Counted from the first letter of the stretch, positions 1 to 7,779 are shown. The stretch is 43,773 nucleotides of DNA from an uncultured Clostridia bacterium (GCA_949878885.1 CATLBN010000015.1:1-43773); one strand, 5' to 3'. Numbers and translations: made by a program. The notes: a model not told the origin generated them from the sequence alone.

Positions 1-41
1 AAGGTATAAAATAATTCAACTGTTTTTTCCTTGTTTTTAAA

Positions 42-82
42 ATTACCGTTCCGCCTGCAGCAACGCACGGGGGAACGGTAAT
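42..82 (-). terminator. Hairpin terminator after the exporter gene
   Basis: Eleven-base arms at 42-52 and 72-82 are exact reverse complements and lie just beyond the stop codon of the leftward exporter gene. On the minus strand a T-rich but interrupted run follows, so this is probably a weak Rho-independent terminator. Confidence 0.5.
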
Positions 83-107
83 TAAATAATAATTATTTAA
101 ATTTAAC

Positions 108-1019
108 TTAAATCATATCGCAAAGCGCCATAATTCCGTTTACGGCTATACCTGCAATTACGGCAATTACGTATAAAGCGACAATTAAAAGTATATTGCG
201 TTTAAGTTTTTTGGTATTTTTAAGCAGCACCACAAGCCCAAGCCCCGCATTGGTGCAAAGACCCGCAACAAGGCTTCCGAAAATTATTCCGCCGTTTATA
301 TATGCGCCCGTTAAAATTACACTTGAAGCGCAGTTGGGTATAAGCCCGATAAGCGCGGTTATAAGCGGCTGTAAATATTCGCCGCCTATCATAGCCTCTG
401 TAATGGCTTGTGGACCTACCGCTTCTATAATAAACCCGAATACCAAATTTATAAGCAAAAGATACAGCGTAATTTTTAAAGTATGCAAAAGCGGCGATAT
501 AAAATAAACGTATAAGTCCGATTTACCGCCCTCCGAAGCCGCGCAGGTGTGCGAACGGATATCCGAAGTAAGCCCCATTTCCGTAAGCTTTTCGTTAGAC
601 ATTATAAAATTGACCAAATAACCAACGCCCACCGCAATAAACAGTTTAATAAGTATAAGCGGCATAACCGCGCCTGCCGCGCTCAACTCCGAAAGCATAA
701 TTATAAGCGCTTCGTCCGACGTAGCTATAAATACCGCAAGCAGCGTGCCCGTGCGTATTAACCCTCTGTCGTAAAGCTTTGCCGCCATAACCGAAAAACC
801 GCACTGCGGAATTATACCCGTAGCCGAGCCTATAAGCGGAGCCAAATCTCCCTGTAAAATTTTTTGGTTTTGGGTAAGCAACGTTCTGTGCTCCAAAATT
901 TCTATAAGCACGTAAATAAGCAACAGAAACGGAAAAATTTTAAGCGTATCCAAAAACGCGTCTGCAATAACTTCCCACATATTTTTTATATTATTTACCA
1001 ATATACGTATTTTAAACAT
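108..1019 (-). CDS. Putative heavy-metal/manganese exporter family membrane protein (ArsP_2-like)
   Basis: A 303-residue polytopic membrane protein with about eight to ten hydrophobic segments. The halves carry similar motifs, IIPQCGFSV near residue 70 and LIPNCASSV near 230, each with a Pro-(Gln/Asn)-Cys core, as in the family annotated as putative 10-TM heavy-metal exporter or putative manganese transporter. The expected role is metal efflux across the cytoplasmic membrane; the substrate cannot be read from sequence. The ATG at 1019 has a G-rich SD buried in a hairpin (1022-1042). An internal Met at 980 gives the N-terminus MWEVIADAF that is closer to the family, so the start is uncertain. 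The upstream ABC ATPase gene lies 57 bases away and may share the transcript. Confidence 0.72.
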   Translation of the reverse strand: MFKIRILVNNIKNMWEVIADAFLDTLKIFPFLLLIYVLIEILEHRTLLTQNQKILQGDLAPLIGSATGIIPQCGFSVMAAKLYDRGLIRTGTLLAVFIATSDEALIIMLSELSAAGAVMPLILIKLFIAVGVGYLVNFIMSNEKLTEMGLTSDIRSHTCAASEGGKSDLYVYFISPLLHTLKITLYLLLINLVFGFIIEAVGPQAITEAMIGGEYLQPLITALIGLIPNCASSVILTGAYINGGIIFGSLVAGLCTNAGLGLVVLLKNTKKLKRNILLIVALYVIAVIAGIAVNGIMALCDMI

Positions 1020-1021
1020 AC

Positions 1022-1042
1022 GACCCCCGCAAAACGGGGGTC
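1022..1042 (-). promoter_or_regulatory. Hairpin that would mask the exporter ribosome binding site
   Basis: Perfect 8-bp GC-rich stem (1022-1029 with 1035-1042, 5-nt loop). On the minus strand the downstream arm is the G-run that serves as SD for the ATG at 1019, two bases away. No T-run follows, so it does not read as a normal terminator for the upstream ABC gene. It may instead control translation. Confidence 0.45.
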
Positions 1043-1076
1043 ATCTTATGTTAAACGCAGTTTTAATCTTTAAAAA

Positions 1077-2297
1077 TTATTTTTTCTTTTTGCCGTCTTT
1101 TTTGCTTTTTGCTTTTTCCGTTACGGCTTTTTCTTCTTCAAACGTCATAGGCGTAACGTCGGCGTCCGAATAATCCGTTTTCACATATCCTTCGTCGCGC
1201 TCCAAAAGCGTTAATCTGGATTCGGCGTCAAACACAAACATTCTCTGCAAATCAATGGAAATTTCAACGCTATCGTCCTTATTTAAAGCCGTTTGCCCCC
1301 GTACTATCATCGAAATACCGCTTTCAAGCTCGCATTCGGTATATACTGCGTCGTCGTCGGCTTCGCTTTTGCAAACTTTTGCTTTAACGGCGCCGCCAGC
1401 CTTTATTTCGGCGTCTTCCGGTCTTATACCCAGCCAAACCTCTTTTTCCGTATCAGCATACTGCTCTATATTTTTAAATCGTTCAACTGTTTTTTCGTGC
1501 AGCGGCAAAGTAAAATCTCCGCAAACTGCGGCATATCCCGTATCGTATTTGCAAATTTTTGCATTTTTTACAAAGTTTACGGTAGGCGCGCCTATATAAA
1601 ATGCAACGTATGCGTTAGCAGGATAATCGTATAAATTCATAGGCGTATCCACTTGCTGGACAATGCCGTTTTTAAGCACTATTATTCTTGTGCCTATTGT
1701 CATTGCCTCGGCAAGATTTTTTGTTGCATAAACAAACGTACCCTGCATTCTTGCCTGCAGGTTGATTATTACGTTAAGCATATCCTGCCTTAACTTGTCG
1801 TCAAAATCCGAAAGCGGCTCGTCAAACAAATACAGCTTGGGTTCTCTTACTATTGCTCTGCCTATGGCAACGCGCTGCCTTGCCGCAGCCGTAAGCGCCT
1901 TGGGTTTAAGATACAAAACTTCCGTAAGCCCCAAAATTTTTGCAGCGGCTTTTACGCGCTGTTCTATAAGCGCTTTGGGCGCTTTCCTTACGGCAAGTCC
2001 AAACCCCATATTGTCGAAAACGTTTAAACCGGGATACAGCGTACTGCTTTTAAACACCATTGCAATATCTCTGTCTTTGGGGTCGGCTTCTGTAACGTTT
2101 TTATCTCCCACGAAAATTTCGCCTGACGTAACGTCTTCCAATCCGGCAACAACCCTCAAAAGAGTTGATTTTCCGCTCTCATCTCCGCCCAGCACAACAA
2201 TAAATTCTTTATCGCTGGTTTCCAAATTGATATTGTAAAGCGCGGTTTCTCCCGAAGGATAAACTTTATTTACGCCGTTTAATTTCAAACTTGCCAT
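1077..2297 (-). CDS. MalK/UgpC-type ABC ATPase with degenerate catalytic motifs
   Basis: A 406-residue protein with an N-terminal nucleotide-binding domain (about 1-235), a C-terminal OB/TOBE-type regulatory region and a Lys-rich tail, the architecture of sugar-importer ATPases. Walker A is kept (GGDESGKST, 37-45) and so is Walker B with its catalytic Glu (LYLFDE, 155-160). The Q-loop Gln is Lys (VFKSS, K83), the LSGGQ signature is LTAAA (135-139), and the H-loop His is Lys (ATKN, K193). In a homodimer both ATP sites would therefore lack a functional signature. No permease or binding protein adjoins it. SD GGAG lies 5 nt before the ATG, with a promoter at 2355-2383. It may have a structural or regulatory role, or pair with another ATPase. 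Confidence 0.8.
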   Translation of the reverse strand: MASLKLNGVNKVYPSGETALYNINLETSDKEFIVVLGGDESGKSTLLRVVAGLEDVTSGEIFVGDKNVTEADPKDRDIAMVFKSSTLYPGLNVFDNMGFGLAVRKAPKALIEQRVKAAAKILGLTEVLYLKPKALTAAARQRVAIGRAIVREPKLYLFDEPLSDFDDKLRQDMLNVIINLQARMQGTFVYATKNLAEAMTIGTRIIVLKNGIVQQVDTPMNLYDYPANAYVAFYIGAPTVNFVKNAKICKYDTGYAAVCGDFTLPLHEKTVERFKNIEQYADTEKEVWLGIRPEDAEIKAGGAVKAKVCKSEADDDAVYTECELESGISMIVRGQTALNKDDSVEISIDLQRMFVFDAESRLTLLERDEGYVKTDYSDADVTPMTFEEEKAVTEKAKSKKDGKKKK

Positions 2298-2354
2298 TAT
2301 AACTCCGATTTCCGCAAAGCTTAGAAGACTTGCCTAATTTTATTTGGTACGGAT

Positions 2355-2383
2355 ATTTTAACATACTTTCGCGATTTTACCAA
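2355..2383 (-). promoter_or_regulatory. Sigma-A-type promoter of the ABC ATPase gene
   Basis: On the minus strand, TTGGTA (2383-2378), 17 nt, TAAAAT (2360-2355), about 57 nt upstream of the start codon. Confidence 0.55.
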
Positions 2384-2422
2384 GTCTTTAACATTGATTT
2401 TTTATTAAAATTATATTTTTCC

Positions 2423-2451
2423 TTGTATTCGCTTTTTAAAAGTGATAAACT
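2423..2451 (+). promoter_or_regulatory. Promoter of queH, predicting a leaderless mRNA
   Basis: TTGTAT (2423-2428), 17 nt, TAAACT (2446-2451). Only 6 nt separate the -10 from the ATG at 2458, and no SD is present, so transcription would start at or next to the start codon. Confidence 0.5.
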
Positions 2452-2457
2452 TTTATT

Positions 2458-3066
2458 ATGAACAAACAAAATTACGATGCGGTTATGCAGGGTCAAATAA
2501 AAGAAATGCAGGGCAAAAAAAAGCTTTTGCTTCATTGCTGCTGCGCCCCCTGTTCGTCCGCGTGTTTGGAACGGCTTAAAGATTATTTTTTTATTACCGT
2601 GCTTTTTTATAATCCCAATATAGAAGACAAAGAATACAAACTGCGCAAAAGTGAATTAAAACGGCTTATAACCCAAACGGGCTGGGCGGATTTTTTGGAC
2701 TGCGACCGCGACGGACAAAGTTTTTACAGTGCGGTACGCGGTTTGGAAAACCAAAGCGAAGGCGGCGCCAGGTGCGAAAAATGTTTTTATTTACGGCTTA
2801 AAAAAACAGCCGAAACCGCGCAAAAGCTTGCATACGATTATTTTACCACCACATTGACTATAAGCCCTTTAAAAAACGCCGAAGTTATAAATGAAATAGG
2901 CGCAAATCTGCAAGGCGAAGCCAAATGGCTGTATTCCGATTTTAAAAAACGAAACGGCTATTTAAGAAGTTTACAGCTTTCAAAACAATACAATTTATAC
3001 AGGCAAAGCTTTTGCGGCTGCGTGTTTTCGCGCATACAGTCGGAAAAACTTGCCAAACACGAATAA
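2458..3066 (+). CDS. queH: Epoxyqueuosine reductase QueH
   Basis: A 202-residue protein of the QueH (former DUF208) family, which reduces epoxyqueuosine to queuosine in tRNA and replaces QueG in many anaerobes. Visible family motifs are LLHCCCAPCSS (about 24-34), a Cys-x-x-Cys (CEKC) near 105 followed by YLRL, FTTTLTISP near 130, and a C-terminal FCGC. These cysteines fit the iron-sulfur and metal sites of the family. The first ATG is preferred because the N-terminal NY element is typical of the family. No SD precedes it; a promoter -10 ends 6 nt upstream. The next gene's promoter overlaps its 3' end. Confidence 0.92.
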   Translation: MNKQNYDAVMQGQIKEMQGKKKLLLHCCCAPCSSACLERLKDYFFITVLFYNPNIEDKEYKLRKSELKRLITQTGWADFLDCDRDGQSFYSAVRGLENQSEGGARCEKCFYLRLKKTAETAQKLAYDYFTTTLTISPLKNAEVINEIGANLQGEAKWLYSDFKKRNGYLRSLQLSKQYNLYRQSFCGCVFSRIQSEKLAKHE

Positions 3067-3078
3067 TAAATGTATAAT
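3050..3078 (+). promoter_or_regulatory. Promoter of the carbamoyltransferase gene
   Basis: TTGCCA (3050-3055), 17 nt, TATAAT (3073-3078), overlapping the end of queH. The ATG at 3110 has its own SD (AAGGA, 3098-3102). Confidence 0.6.
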
Positions 3079-3109
3079 ACAAACAAATTTAAACAATAAG
3101 GAACCGACA

Positions 3110-4048
3110 ATGGATATAAACAAATATTCTCCTTCTTACGCGGTAAAGCACAAGCATATGACAAAGCTTTCCGATTACAGCACGGAAGAAATTTTTGAAA
3201 TTTTGTACGCAGCCAAAGCTATGAAGGGCAAATTCCTCGCGCACGAAAGCACGCGTATTTTACAGGGCGTAACCGTTGCGCTGCTTTTCGGCGACACCTC
3301 GCTCAGAACGCGTTCCGCATTGGAGATAGGCATAAGTCAGTTAGACGGAATATGCGTAAACCTGCCTTACAGCGAAGAAGATATGCGCGCGGGCGAAAAT
3401 ATAAAAGATATAGTAAACGTAATTCAGCGTTACGGCGTAGGCGCGCTTGTTACGCGCGGCATAAGTCAAAGTGAACTTGATGAGTTTTGCGCCGTATCCG
3501 AAATACCCGTTATAAATTCCACTAACGATTTGGGTATTCCCGTACAAGCGCTTTGCGATTTATATACAATATGGGAAAGGCGCGGCAAGCTTGAAGGGCT
3601 TAAAATAGCTTACGTGGGTAAGGGAACAAATACCGCGGCTTCGCTTGTAACAGGCGCTATTAAATGCGGACTTGACGTTGCCGTTGCCACTCCGCCGCAG
3701 TTTCAGGTAAGCAAACACGTTTTAGACAAAGCCAGACAGTACGGTAATATTTTTATAACTGAAAATCCTTCCGAAGCCGTGCGCGACGCCGACGTAGTTT
3801 ATACCGACAGCTATAACTACCACTCTCCGCTTTCCGATAAAGAGCGTGAAATTTTAAAACCCTATCAGGTAAACGGAGCGCTTATGTCGCTTGCCGCGCA
3901 CAAAGCGCTGTTTATGCACTCGCTTCCGGCAAGCCGCGGCGTAGAAGTTACCGCCGAAGTTATCGACGGCAAAAACTCGCTTGTTTTGGACCAGGGCGAA
4001 AACAAACTGCACGTAATAAAAGCAATACTCGCATTACTCATTAAATAA
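3110..4048 (+). CDS. Ornithine-carbamoyltransferase-family protein with altered active site
   Basis: A 312-residue two-domain transcarbamylase. The carbamoyl-phosphate loop reads SLRTR (64-68), a variant of STRTR. The usual HPxQ motif is IPVQ (143-146), losing the His. The HCLP motif is HSLP (270-273), losing the Cys, and the ornithine-binding SMG loop after YTD is replaced by SYNYHSP (about 234-240). The family moves a carbamoyl group from carbamoyl phosphate to an amine. These changes make plain ornithine carbamoyltransferase doubtful, so the substrate is unknown. The ATG at 3110 is chosen for its SD and because the longer reading overlaps queH. No arginine-pathway gene is nearby. A strong terminator follows. 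Confidence 0.75.
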   Translation: MDINKYSPSYAVKHKHMTKLSDYSTEEIFEILYAAKAMKGKFLAHESTRILQGVTVALLFGDTSLRTRSALEIGISQLDGICVNLPYSEEDMRAGENIKDIVNVIQRYGVGALVTRGISQSELDEFCAVSEIPVINSTNDLGIPVQALCDLYTIWERRGKLEGLKIAYVGKGTNTAASLVTGAIKCGLDVAVATPPQFQVSKHVLDKARQYGNIFITENPSEAVRDADVVYTDSYNYHSPLSDKEREILKPYQVNGALMSLAAHKALFMHSLPASRGVEVTAEVIDGKNSLVLDQGENKLHVIKAILALLIK

Positions 4049-4052
4049 GTTT

Positions 4053-4094
4053 AATAAAATAGCCGCGCGGTTAAAACCGCGCGGCTATTTTATT
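4053..4094. terminator. Bidirectional terminator between convergent genes
   Basis: Eighteen-base perfect arms (4053-4070 and 4077-4094) with a 6-nt loop, AT-rich outside and GC-rich inside, between the stops of the carbamoyltransferase gene and the leftward metallophosphoesterase gene. T-rich sequence follows on the plus strand. Confidence 0.9.
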
Positions 4095-4095
4095 T

Positions 4096-4902
4096 TTATT
4101 TTTTTGGAACTATTTTTACCAAAACTATCTCCGGTCTGTTAAACAGTCGCACGGGGCACTGAGAATTGCCCAGCCCGCGCGAGATTATAAGCTTGCTTTC
4201 ACCTACCGTATGCATACCGGAAGTAAGCTTGGGAAACATTCCCTGCCCGGGGGCGAATATGCCTTGATTTGTAAACGGAATGCGCCACTGACCGCCGTGC
4301 GCGTGCCCGCTTAAAATCAAATCGTAACCCAAACCTTTATAGTTTTCGCAAAGATGCGGTTTGTGCGCAAGCAAAATTTTTAAACGCCCCGCAACGGTTT
4401 GCTGCGGAGTAATTTTATTTATTTTACCGTTTTTCTGCGACGCGCAATTAAGTCCTACCAACGTTAAACCGCATATATCTTGGGCGCAATCGTCTAAAAC
4501 CACCGCTCCCGCCTCTTTTAAATCGCGTCTGAAAAAGCGATAGCCTTTATTGCGCATTTCGTGATTGCCCGCAACGTAAACCACGGGACACAAAGCCGAA
4601 AGTTCACTTACAAGCCTTAGAGCAACGCGTTTATCTTTAGGCGTATATTTATGAATTATATCGCCCGTTATCGCTATTATATCAGGATTTAACGCGCTTA
4701 CTTCCTTAACAAGTTTACAGTTGTCTTTTCCAAAGCTTTTTCCGTGCAAATCGGAAAGATGAACCAAGGTAATTTCCCTGTCGGCTCCATCTTTTTCATA
4801 TATACAACAAGTTTTGCTTATAACGTTGTTCTGACACCATAAAAAAACGGCTAAAATGGCTAAACCCAAGCATATACCAAGCCCAATCCAAAAATAAAGC
4901 AA
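4096..4902 (-). CDS. Membrane-anchored calcineurin-like metallophosphoesterase (YkuE/YaeI-type)
   Basis: A 268-residue protein with one N-terminal transmembrane segment (about 3-24) followed by a calcineurin-like phosphoesterase domain. The metal-binding blocks are in order: DLHG near 52, GDI near 80, GNHE near 116, HKPH near 180 and GHAHGGQWR near 200. The C-terminal NRPEIVL is typical of the YkuE-like group, some of which act on cell-envelope lipid phosphates; the substrate here is unknown. The start is a TTG at 4902 with an AGAGG SD five bases upstream; no in-frame ATG lies nearby. It is 27 bases downstream of trmB and probably cotranscribed with it. Confidence 0.87.
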   Translation of the reverse strand: MLYFWIGLGICLGLAILAVFLWCQNNVISKTCCIYEKDGADREITLVHLSDLHGKSFGKDNCKLVKEVSALNPDIIAITGDIIHKYTPKDKRVALRLVSELSALCPVVYVAGNHEMRNKGYRFFRRDLKEAGAVVLDDCAQDICGLTLVGLNCASQKNGKINKITPQQTVAGRLKILLAHKPHLCENYKGLGYDLILSGHAHGGQWRIPFTNQGIFAPGQGMFPKLTSGMHTVGESKLIISRGLGNSQCPVRLFNRPEIVLVKIVPKK

Positions 4903-4929
4903 CTTAACCTCTCTGAAAATCCGTATGTA

Positions 4930-5601
4930 TCAGCGTTTTACCGCTACTATTCTGTAAATATTTTTTCCGCATTGTTTAAATCTGCGCTCGTGTTCCGTTT
5001 CAACGTCGCCGTCAACGGGATGCGCCGCCAAATCTTGGCAGGTATAGGCAATTTCAAAGCCCTCGCTTTTATAACTTTCAAGCGAAAACTCATAAAAATC
5101 TCCGTCGTCGGTTTTTTGAACAATCTCTCCTCCGACACGCAAAAGCGACTTATAAATCTTTAAAAATCTCGGATGAGTAAGACGCTGTTTTTTATATCCT
5201 TCTTTTGGAAGCGGATTAGAAAAATTCAAATAAATTTTATCAATGCTTCCGCTTTCAAAATATTTTTCAAGCACCTCGGCGGCGCAGTTTAAAAAATAAA
5301 CGTTTTTCAAACCGTCAGCCTTTGCGCTTTCCAAAGCTTCTATTAACACGTTTGATATTTTTTCGCAGGCAACAAAGTTTATATCCGGATTGATTTTTGC
5401 CGTTTCCGATACGAATTTACCTTTGCCGCAGCCTATTTCCAACCTTACGGGGTTATCGTTTTTAAAAATTTCTTTAAGCGGCAGAAGTTCTTTTACGCCT
5501 GCCGCGCGCTTCATATTCTTATCTCTTAAATCGGCGATTTTAACGATATCGCCGCATTGCATAAGCCTTTCTTCCAAATGATTCTTTTTATGCATTCTCA
5601 T
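4930..5601 (-). CDS. trmB: tRNA (guanine-N7)-methyltransferase TrmB
   Basis: A 223-residue SAM-dependent methyltransferase that makes m7G46 in tRNA. The SAM-binding loop is LEIGCGKGKF near residue 54. The family's (S)DPWPK block reads NFSNPLPKEGYKKQRLTHP, keeping the PxPK core and RLT but with Asn for Asp and Leu for Trp. The C-terminal T-E-H-E-RRF near 205 is a TrmB hallmark. The N-terminus MRMHKKN is also typical and supports this ATG. There is no SD; a promoter -10 ends 6 nt upstream, suggesting a leaderless message that also serves the metallophosphoesterase. Confidence 0.92.
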   Translation of the reverse strand: MRMHKKNHLEERLMQCGDIVKIADLRDKNMKRAAGVKELLPLKEIFKNDNPVRLEIGCGKGKFVSETAKINPDINFVACEKISNVLIEALESAKADGLKNVYFLNCAAEVLEKYFESGSIDKIYLNFSNPLPKEGYKKQRLTHPRFLKIYKSLLRVGGEIVQKTDDGDFYEFSLESYKSEGFEIAYTCQDLAAHPVDGDVETEHERRFKQCGKNIYRIVAVKR

Positions 5602-5607
5602 ATCGCG

Positions 5608-5636
5608 ATTTTAACACAACCGCGCACAATTTGCAA
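5608..5636 (-). promoter_or_regulatory. Promoter of trmB, predicting a leaderless mRNA
   Basis: On the minus strand TTGCAA (5636-5631), 17 nt, TAAAAT (5613-5608), then 6 nt, then the ATG at 5601. No SD is visible. Confidence 0.55.
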
Positions 5637-5801
5637 ACCGTTTTCCGCTTTTTTTAAAGTACAAAAAAATTACGTTTTTATTTTTTATTTATTTTAAAAA
5701 TACCCGTTTTATTATCTTAAACAAGGTTAAATATAACCGTCGGGTGAAAAATAAATTTTATAGGCGCATATGCGTCTGCTGCGCCTTAAAACGAGGAGAG
5801 A

Positions 5802-6350
5802 ATGACCATAATAGAAATTATAGATACGTTTACTTTTTACGGGTTAGACGTAATTCTGCTATCCTTTTTAACCGCCGTTACGGTACAGCTTATAAAATTG
5901 GCGCCATTTACAAAAAACAATAAAAAGCTTTTTACTTTCGCACCGTTTTTTACAGGCACTCTGTATTATGCGGTTTACGCTTGTATACGCAATTTAAGCT
6001 TTGTATATGTTTTAAAAGAATACGTTTCGGTTTTGGAACACGGCATTTCCGTAGGAGCGGCGGCAACTTTATTATACGTTTTGTACGAACAATTCGTGCG
6101 CAATAAAAACAGCGGACAGTCTGTAAGCGAAAGCGTAATTTCAGCTTTAATCAAAAGTTACGTCCCCGAACGAGGACTTCAAAAGACCGCGGCGCTTATA
6201 GCCGAAGCTATACAAAAAGACGTTACGGGCAGCGGTGCCAAACGCGCGGCGGAAATTATTGCAGAAAACGCAGAAGGCGATTTGTGCGAGGATGAATTAA
6301 AGCTTTTATCAAAGCTTATAATTGAAACGCTTGCGCATGTTAACGCATAA
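5802..6350 (+). CDS. Hypothetical membrane protein
   Basis: A 182-residue protein I do not recognise. It has three hydrophobic segments (about 14-33, 43-62 and 80-100) and then a soluble, charged, helical tail of about 80 residues. Small size and three membrane helices recall holin-like or stage-specific sporulation membrane proteins, but no motif supports either. A strong SD (GGAGAG) lies just before the ATG. It is a single-gene unit ending at a strong terminator and converging on the ger operon. The 160-base region upstream is very AT-rich, with a small hairpin (ggcgca/tgcgcc, about 5763-5785). Confidence 0.6.
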   Translation: MTIIEIIDTFTFYGLDVILLSFLTAVTVQLIKLAPFTKNNKKLFTFAPFFTGTLYYAVYACIRNLSFVYVLKEYVSVLEHGISVGAAATLLYVLYEQFVRNKNSGQSVSESVISALIKSYVPERGLQKTAALIAEAIQKDVTGSGAKRAAEIIAENAEGDLCEDELKLLSKLIIETLAHVNA

Positions 6351-6427
6351 AAATGTTTAAATTACGAGAAATATTTTAAATTGACCCCGTAATATGCTTT
6401 AAATAACGTACTATCCCGCAAAATTTT

Positions 6428-6461
6428 CAGGCGGCAGGCAATTTGCCTGCCGCCTGTTTTT
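6428..6461 (+). terminator. Terminator of the hypothetical membrane protein gene
   Basis: Thirteen-base perfect arms (6428-6440 and 6444-6456), 3-nt loop, then a run of five T on the plus strand. Confidence 0.9.
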
Positions 6462-6465
6462 AATA

Positions 6466-7779
6466 TTAATTTACGCTGCGGATTTCTACCTTTAATTCAA
6501 GTTCGGCGCGTTGATAAATATCGTTTTTAAACGCTTCGAAATATTTGGTATTGTGCTTATACAGCATTTCTCGCAACCCAAGCAAATCGCAGTTTTCCTT
6601 TTTGCAAGTTTCAAATAAATCCGAAAGTCTTTTTTCCATCTCCTCCTCGGCGCTTTTTAAAACCGATTCGGGCACAAAGTCGTCGCTCATAATTTTATTG
6701 GGGTCCACAACTACTCTAACGCCCTGAATCTGCGCGCCGCCGGAAAATTTTAAAGTAACCTTAGGTATTCCGTCCTTGATTTTCAAATCAATGCCGCCTG
6801 TTACCGTTTTTATACCTATTGTATAATGCTTTCCGTCCGCGTCGCAGGGAAGCACGGCAAGTCTTATTTCGTTTTTTAATACTGCCAAAGCAAACGACTG
6901 CTTTTCGTTTAAAACGCCCTTGAATTTACCGTTTGAAAAATATGCCGTTTTACGCGCCGTAAATTCAACGGGCTGTTCCCCGCCCGAACTTCCGCTCTGT
7001 CCGCTCTGTCCGCCGCCGCTCTGTCCTTCCGAGCCGCCTCCCGAACTTCCGCCTTCACCGCTTCCCGAACCGCTCTGTCCGCCGCCGGTGTTTCCGCTCT
7101 GTCCGCCCTGCGGCGGATTTTCTCCGCCCACGTTTTCGCCGTTACCGCCGTTTTCCGAAGTACCAGGCAAATAAGCTTCTACATAGGGAAGATAGCAGGC
7201 GTTGTTTTGGGAATATTCGCCTATGGCAATGTCTTTCAGATTTGCCGGCGTACCGTTAGCCGATTTTTTTATTTCGTCCGATAAAATTTTTCTTATTGCC
7301 TCCGAAGTCATTTCGGAAACGTCGGACTTCTGCGCAAGCATATCGGCGGCGTTGCCTTTACAAACCGCCACAAGCGCGGTAAGCTCCGAATAGTTTTTTC
7401 TGTAAAAGCAGCCCAATATTCTGAACAGCTCGCTATCCAAACAGCTTTCTCCTATTAAAATAAGCTGACAATACTGCAATTTGGGGTAAAAACCCGTTTT
7501 TGCGTTTATTTCCGTTAACGCGTCCGCAATAGTTAAACCGCTGCCCTGCACTTGCGTATATTTAATATTCTCTCCGCTTTGCGAAGGCTGAGGCGCTACT
7601 ATTTCCGCAGTTACCTGCACCTCTCCTTGGTCTGTATCTATACCTACCGCGGTAATTATTGAAGTTTTATGAATATCCACAAGTCCGAAGTCGTTTGTAA
7701 AAAACAGCCCTGCAAGCAATAAAAATACAAGCCAATAAACTATTACGGAAAAAACAGAAATATTAATTTTCTTTTTCAT
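6466..7779 (-). CDS. gerAC: Ger(x)C-family germinant receptor subunit with Gly-rich insert
   Basis: A 437-residue GerAC-type subunit of the spore germinant receptor, acting at the spore inner membrane with the two upstream gene products. An N-terminal hydrophobic helix (about 8-27) is followed by the domain 1 block around VDIHKTSIITAVGIDTD. The lipobox Cys normal for this family is absent, so it is probably anchored by an uncleaved helix. Residues 206-269 are a Gly/Ser/Gln-rich low-complexity linker between the N-terminal domains and the C-terminal GerAC domain. Its start overlaps the gerAB stop (ATGA) and has an AGGAGG SD 8 nt upstream. It is the last gene of the operon. Confidence 0.85.
   Translation of the reverse strand: MKKKINISVFSVIVYWLVFLLLAGLFFTNDFGLVDIHKTSIITAVGIDTDQGEVQVTAEIVAPQPSQSGENIKYTQVQGSGLTIADALTEINAKTGFYPKLQYCQLILIGESCLDSELFRILGCFYRKNYSELTALVAVCKGNAADMLAQKSDVSEMTSEAIRKILSDEIKKSANGTPANLKDIAIGEYSQNNACYLPYVEAYLPGTSENGGNGENVGGENPPQGGQSGNTGGGQSGSGSGEGGSSGGGSEGQSGGGQSGQSGSSGGEQPVEFTARKTAYFSNGKFKGVLNEKQSFALAVLKNEIRLAVLPCDADGKHYTIGIKTVTGGIDLKIKDGIPKVTLKFSGGAQIQGVRVVVDPNKIMSDDFVPESVLKSAEEEMEKRLSDLFETCKKENCDLLGLREMLYKHNTKYFEAFKNDIYQRAELELKVEIRSVN
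6973..7164 (-). repeat. Low-complexity Gly/Ser/Gln-coding tract in gerAC
   Basis: Degenerate repeated codons for Gly-Gly-Gln-Ser-Gly-like units encode residues 206-269. The opposite strand has a long Pro/Cys-rich reading frame (6920-7174) that is only its shadow. Such tracts can change length by slippage. Confidence 0.8.

Noticed and set aside
6920-7174. Plus-strand Pro/Cys-rich reading frame of 84 codons
   Set aside because: It is the mirror of the Gly/Ser/Gln linker in gerAC; low complexity on one strand gives a false frame on the other.
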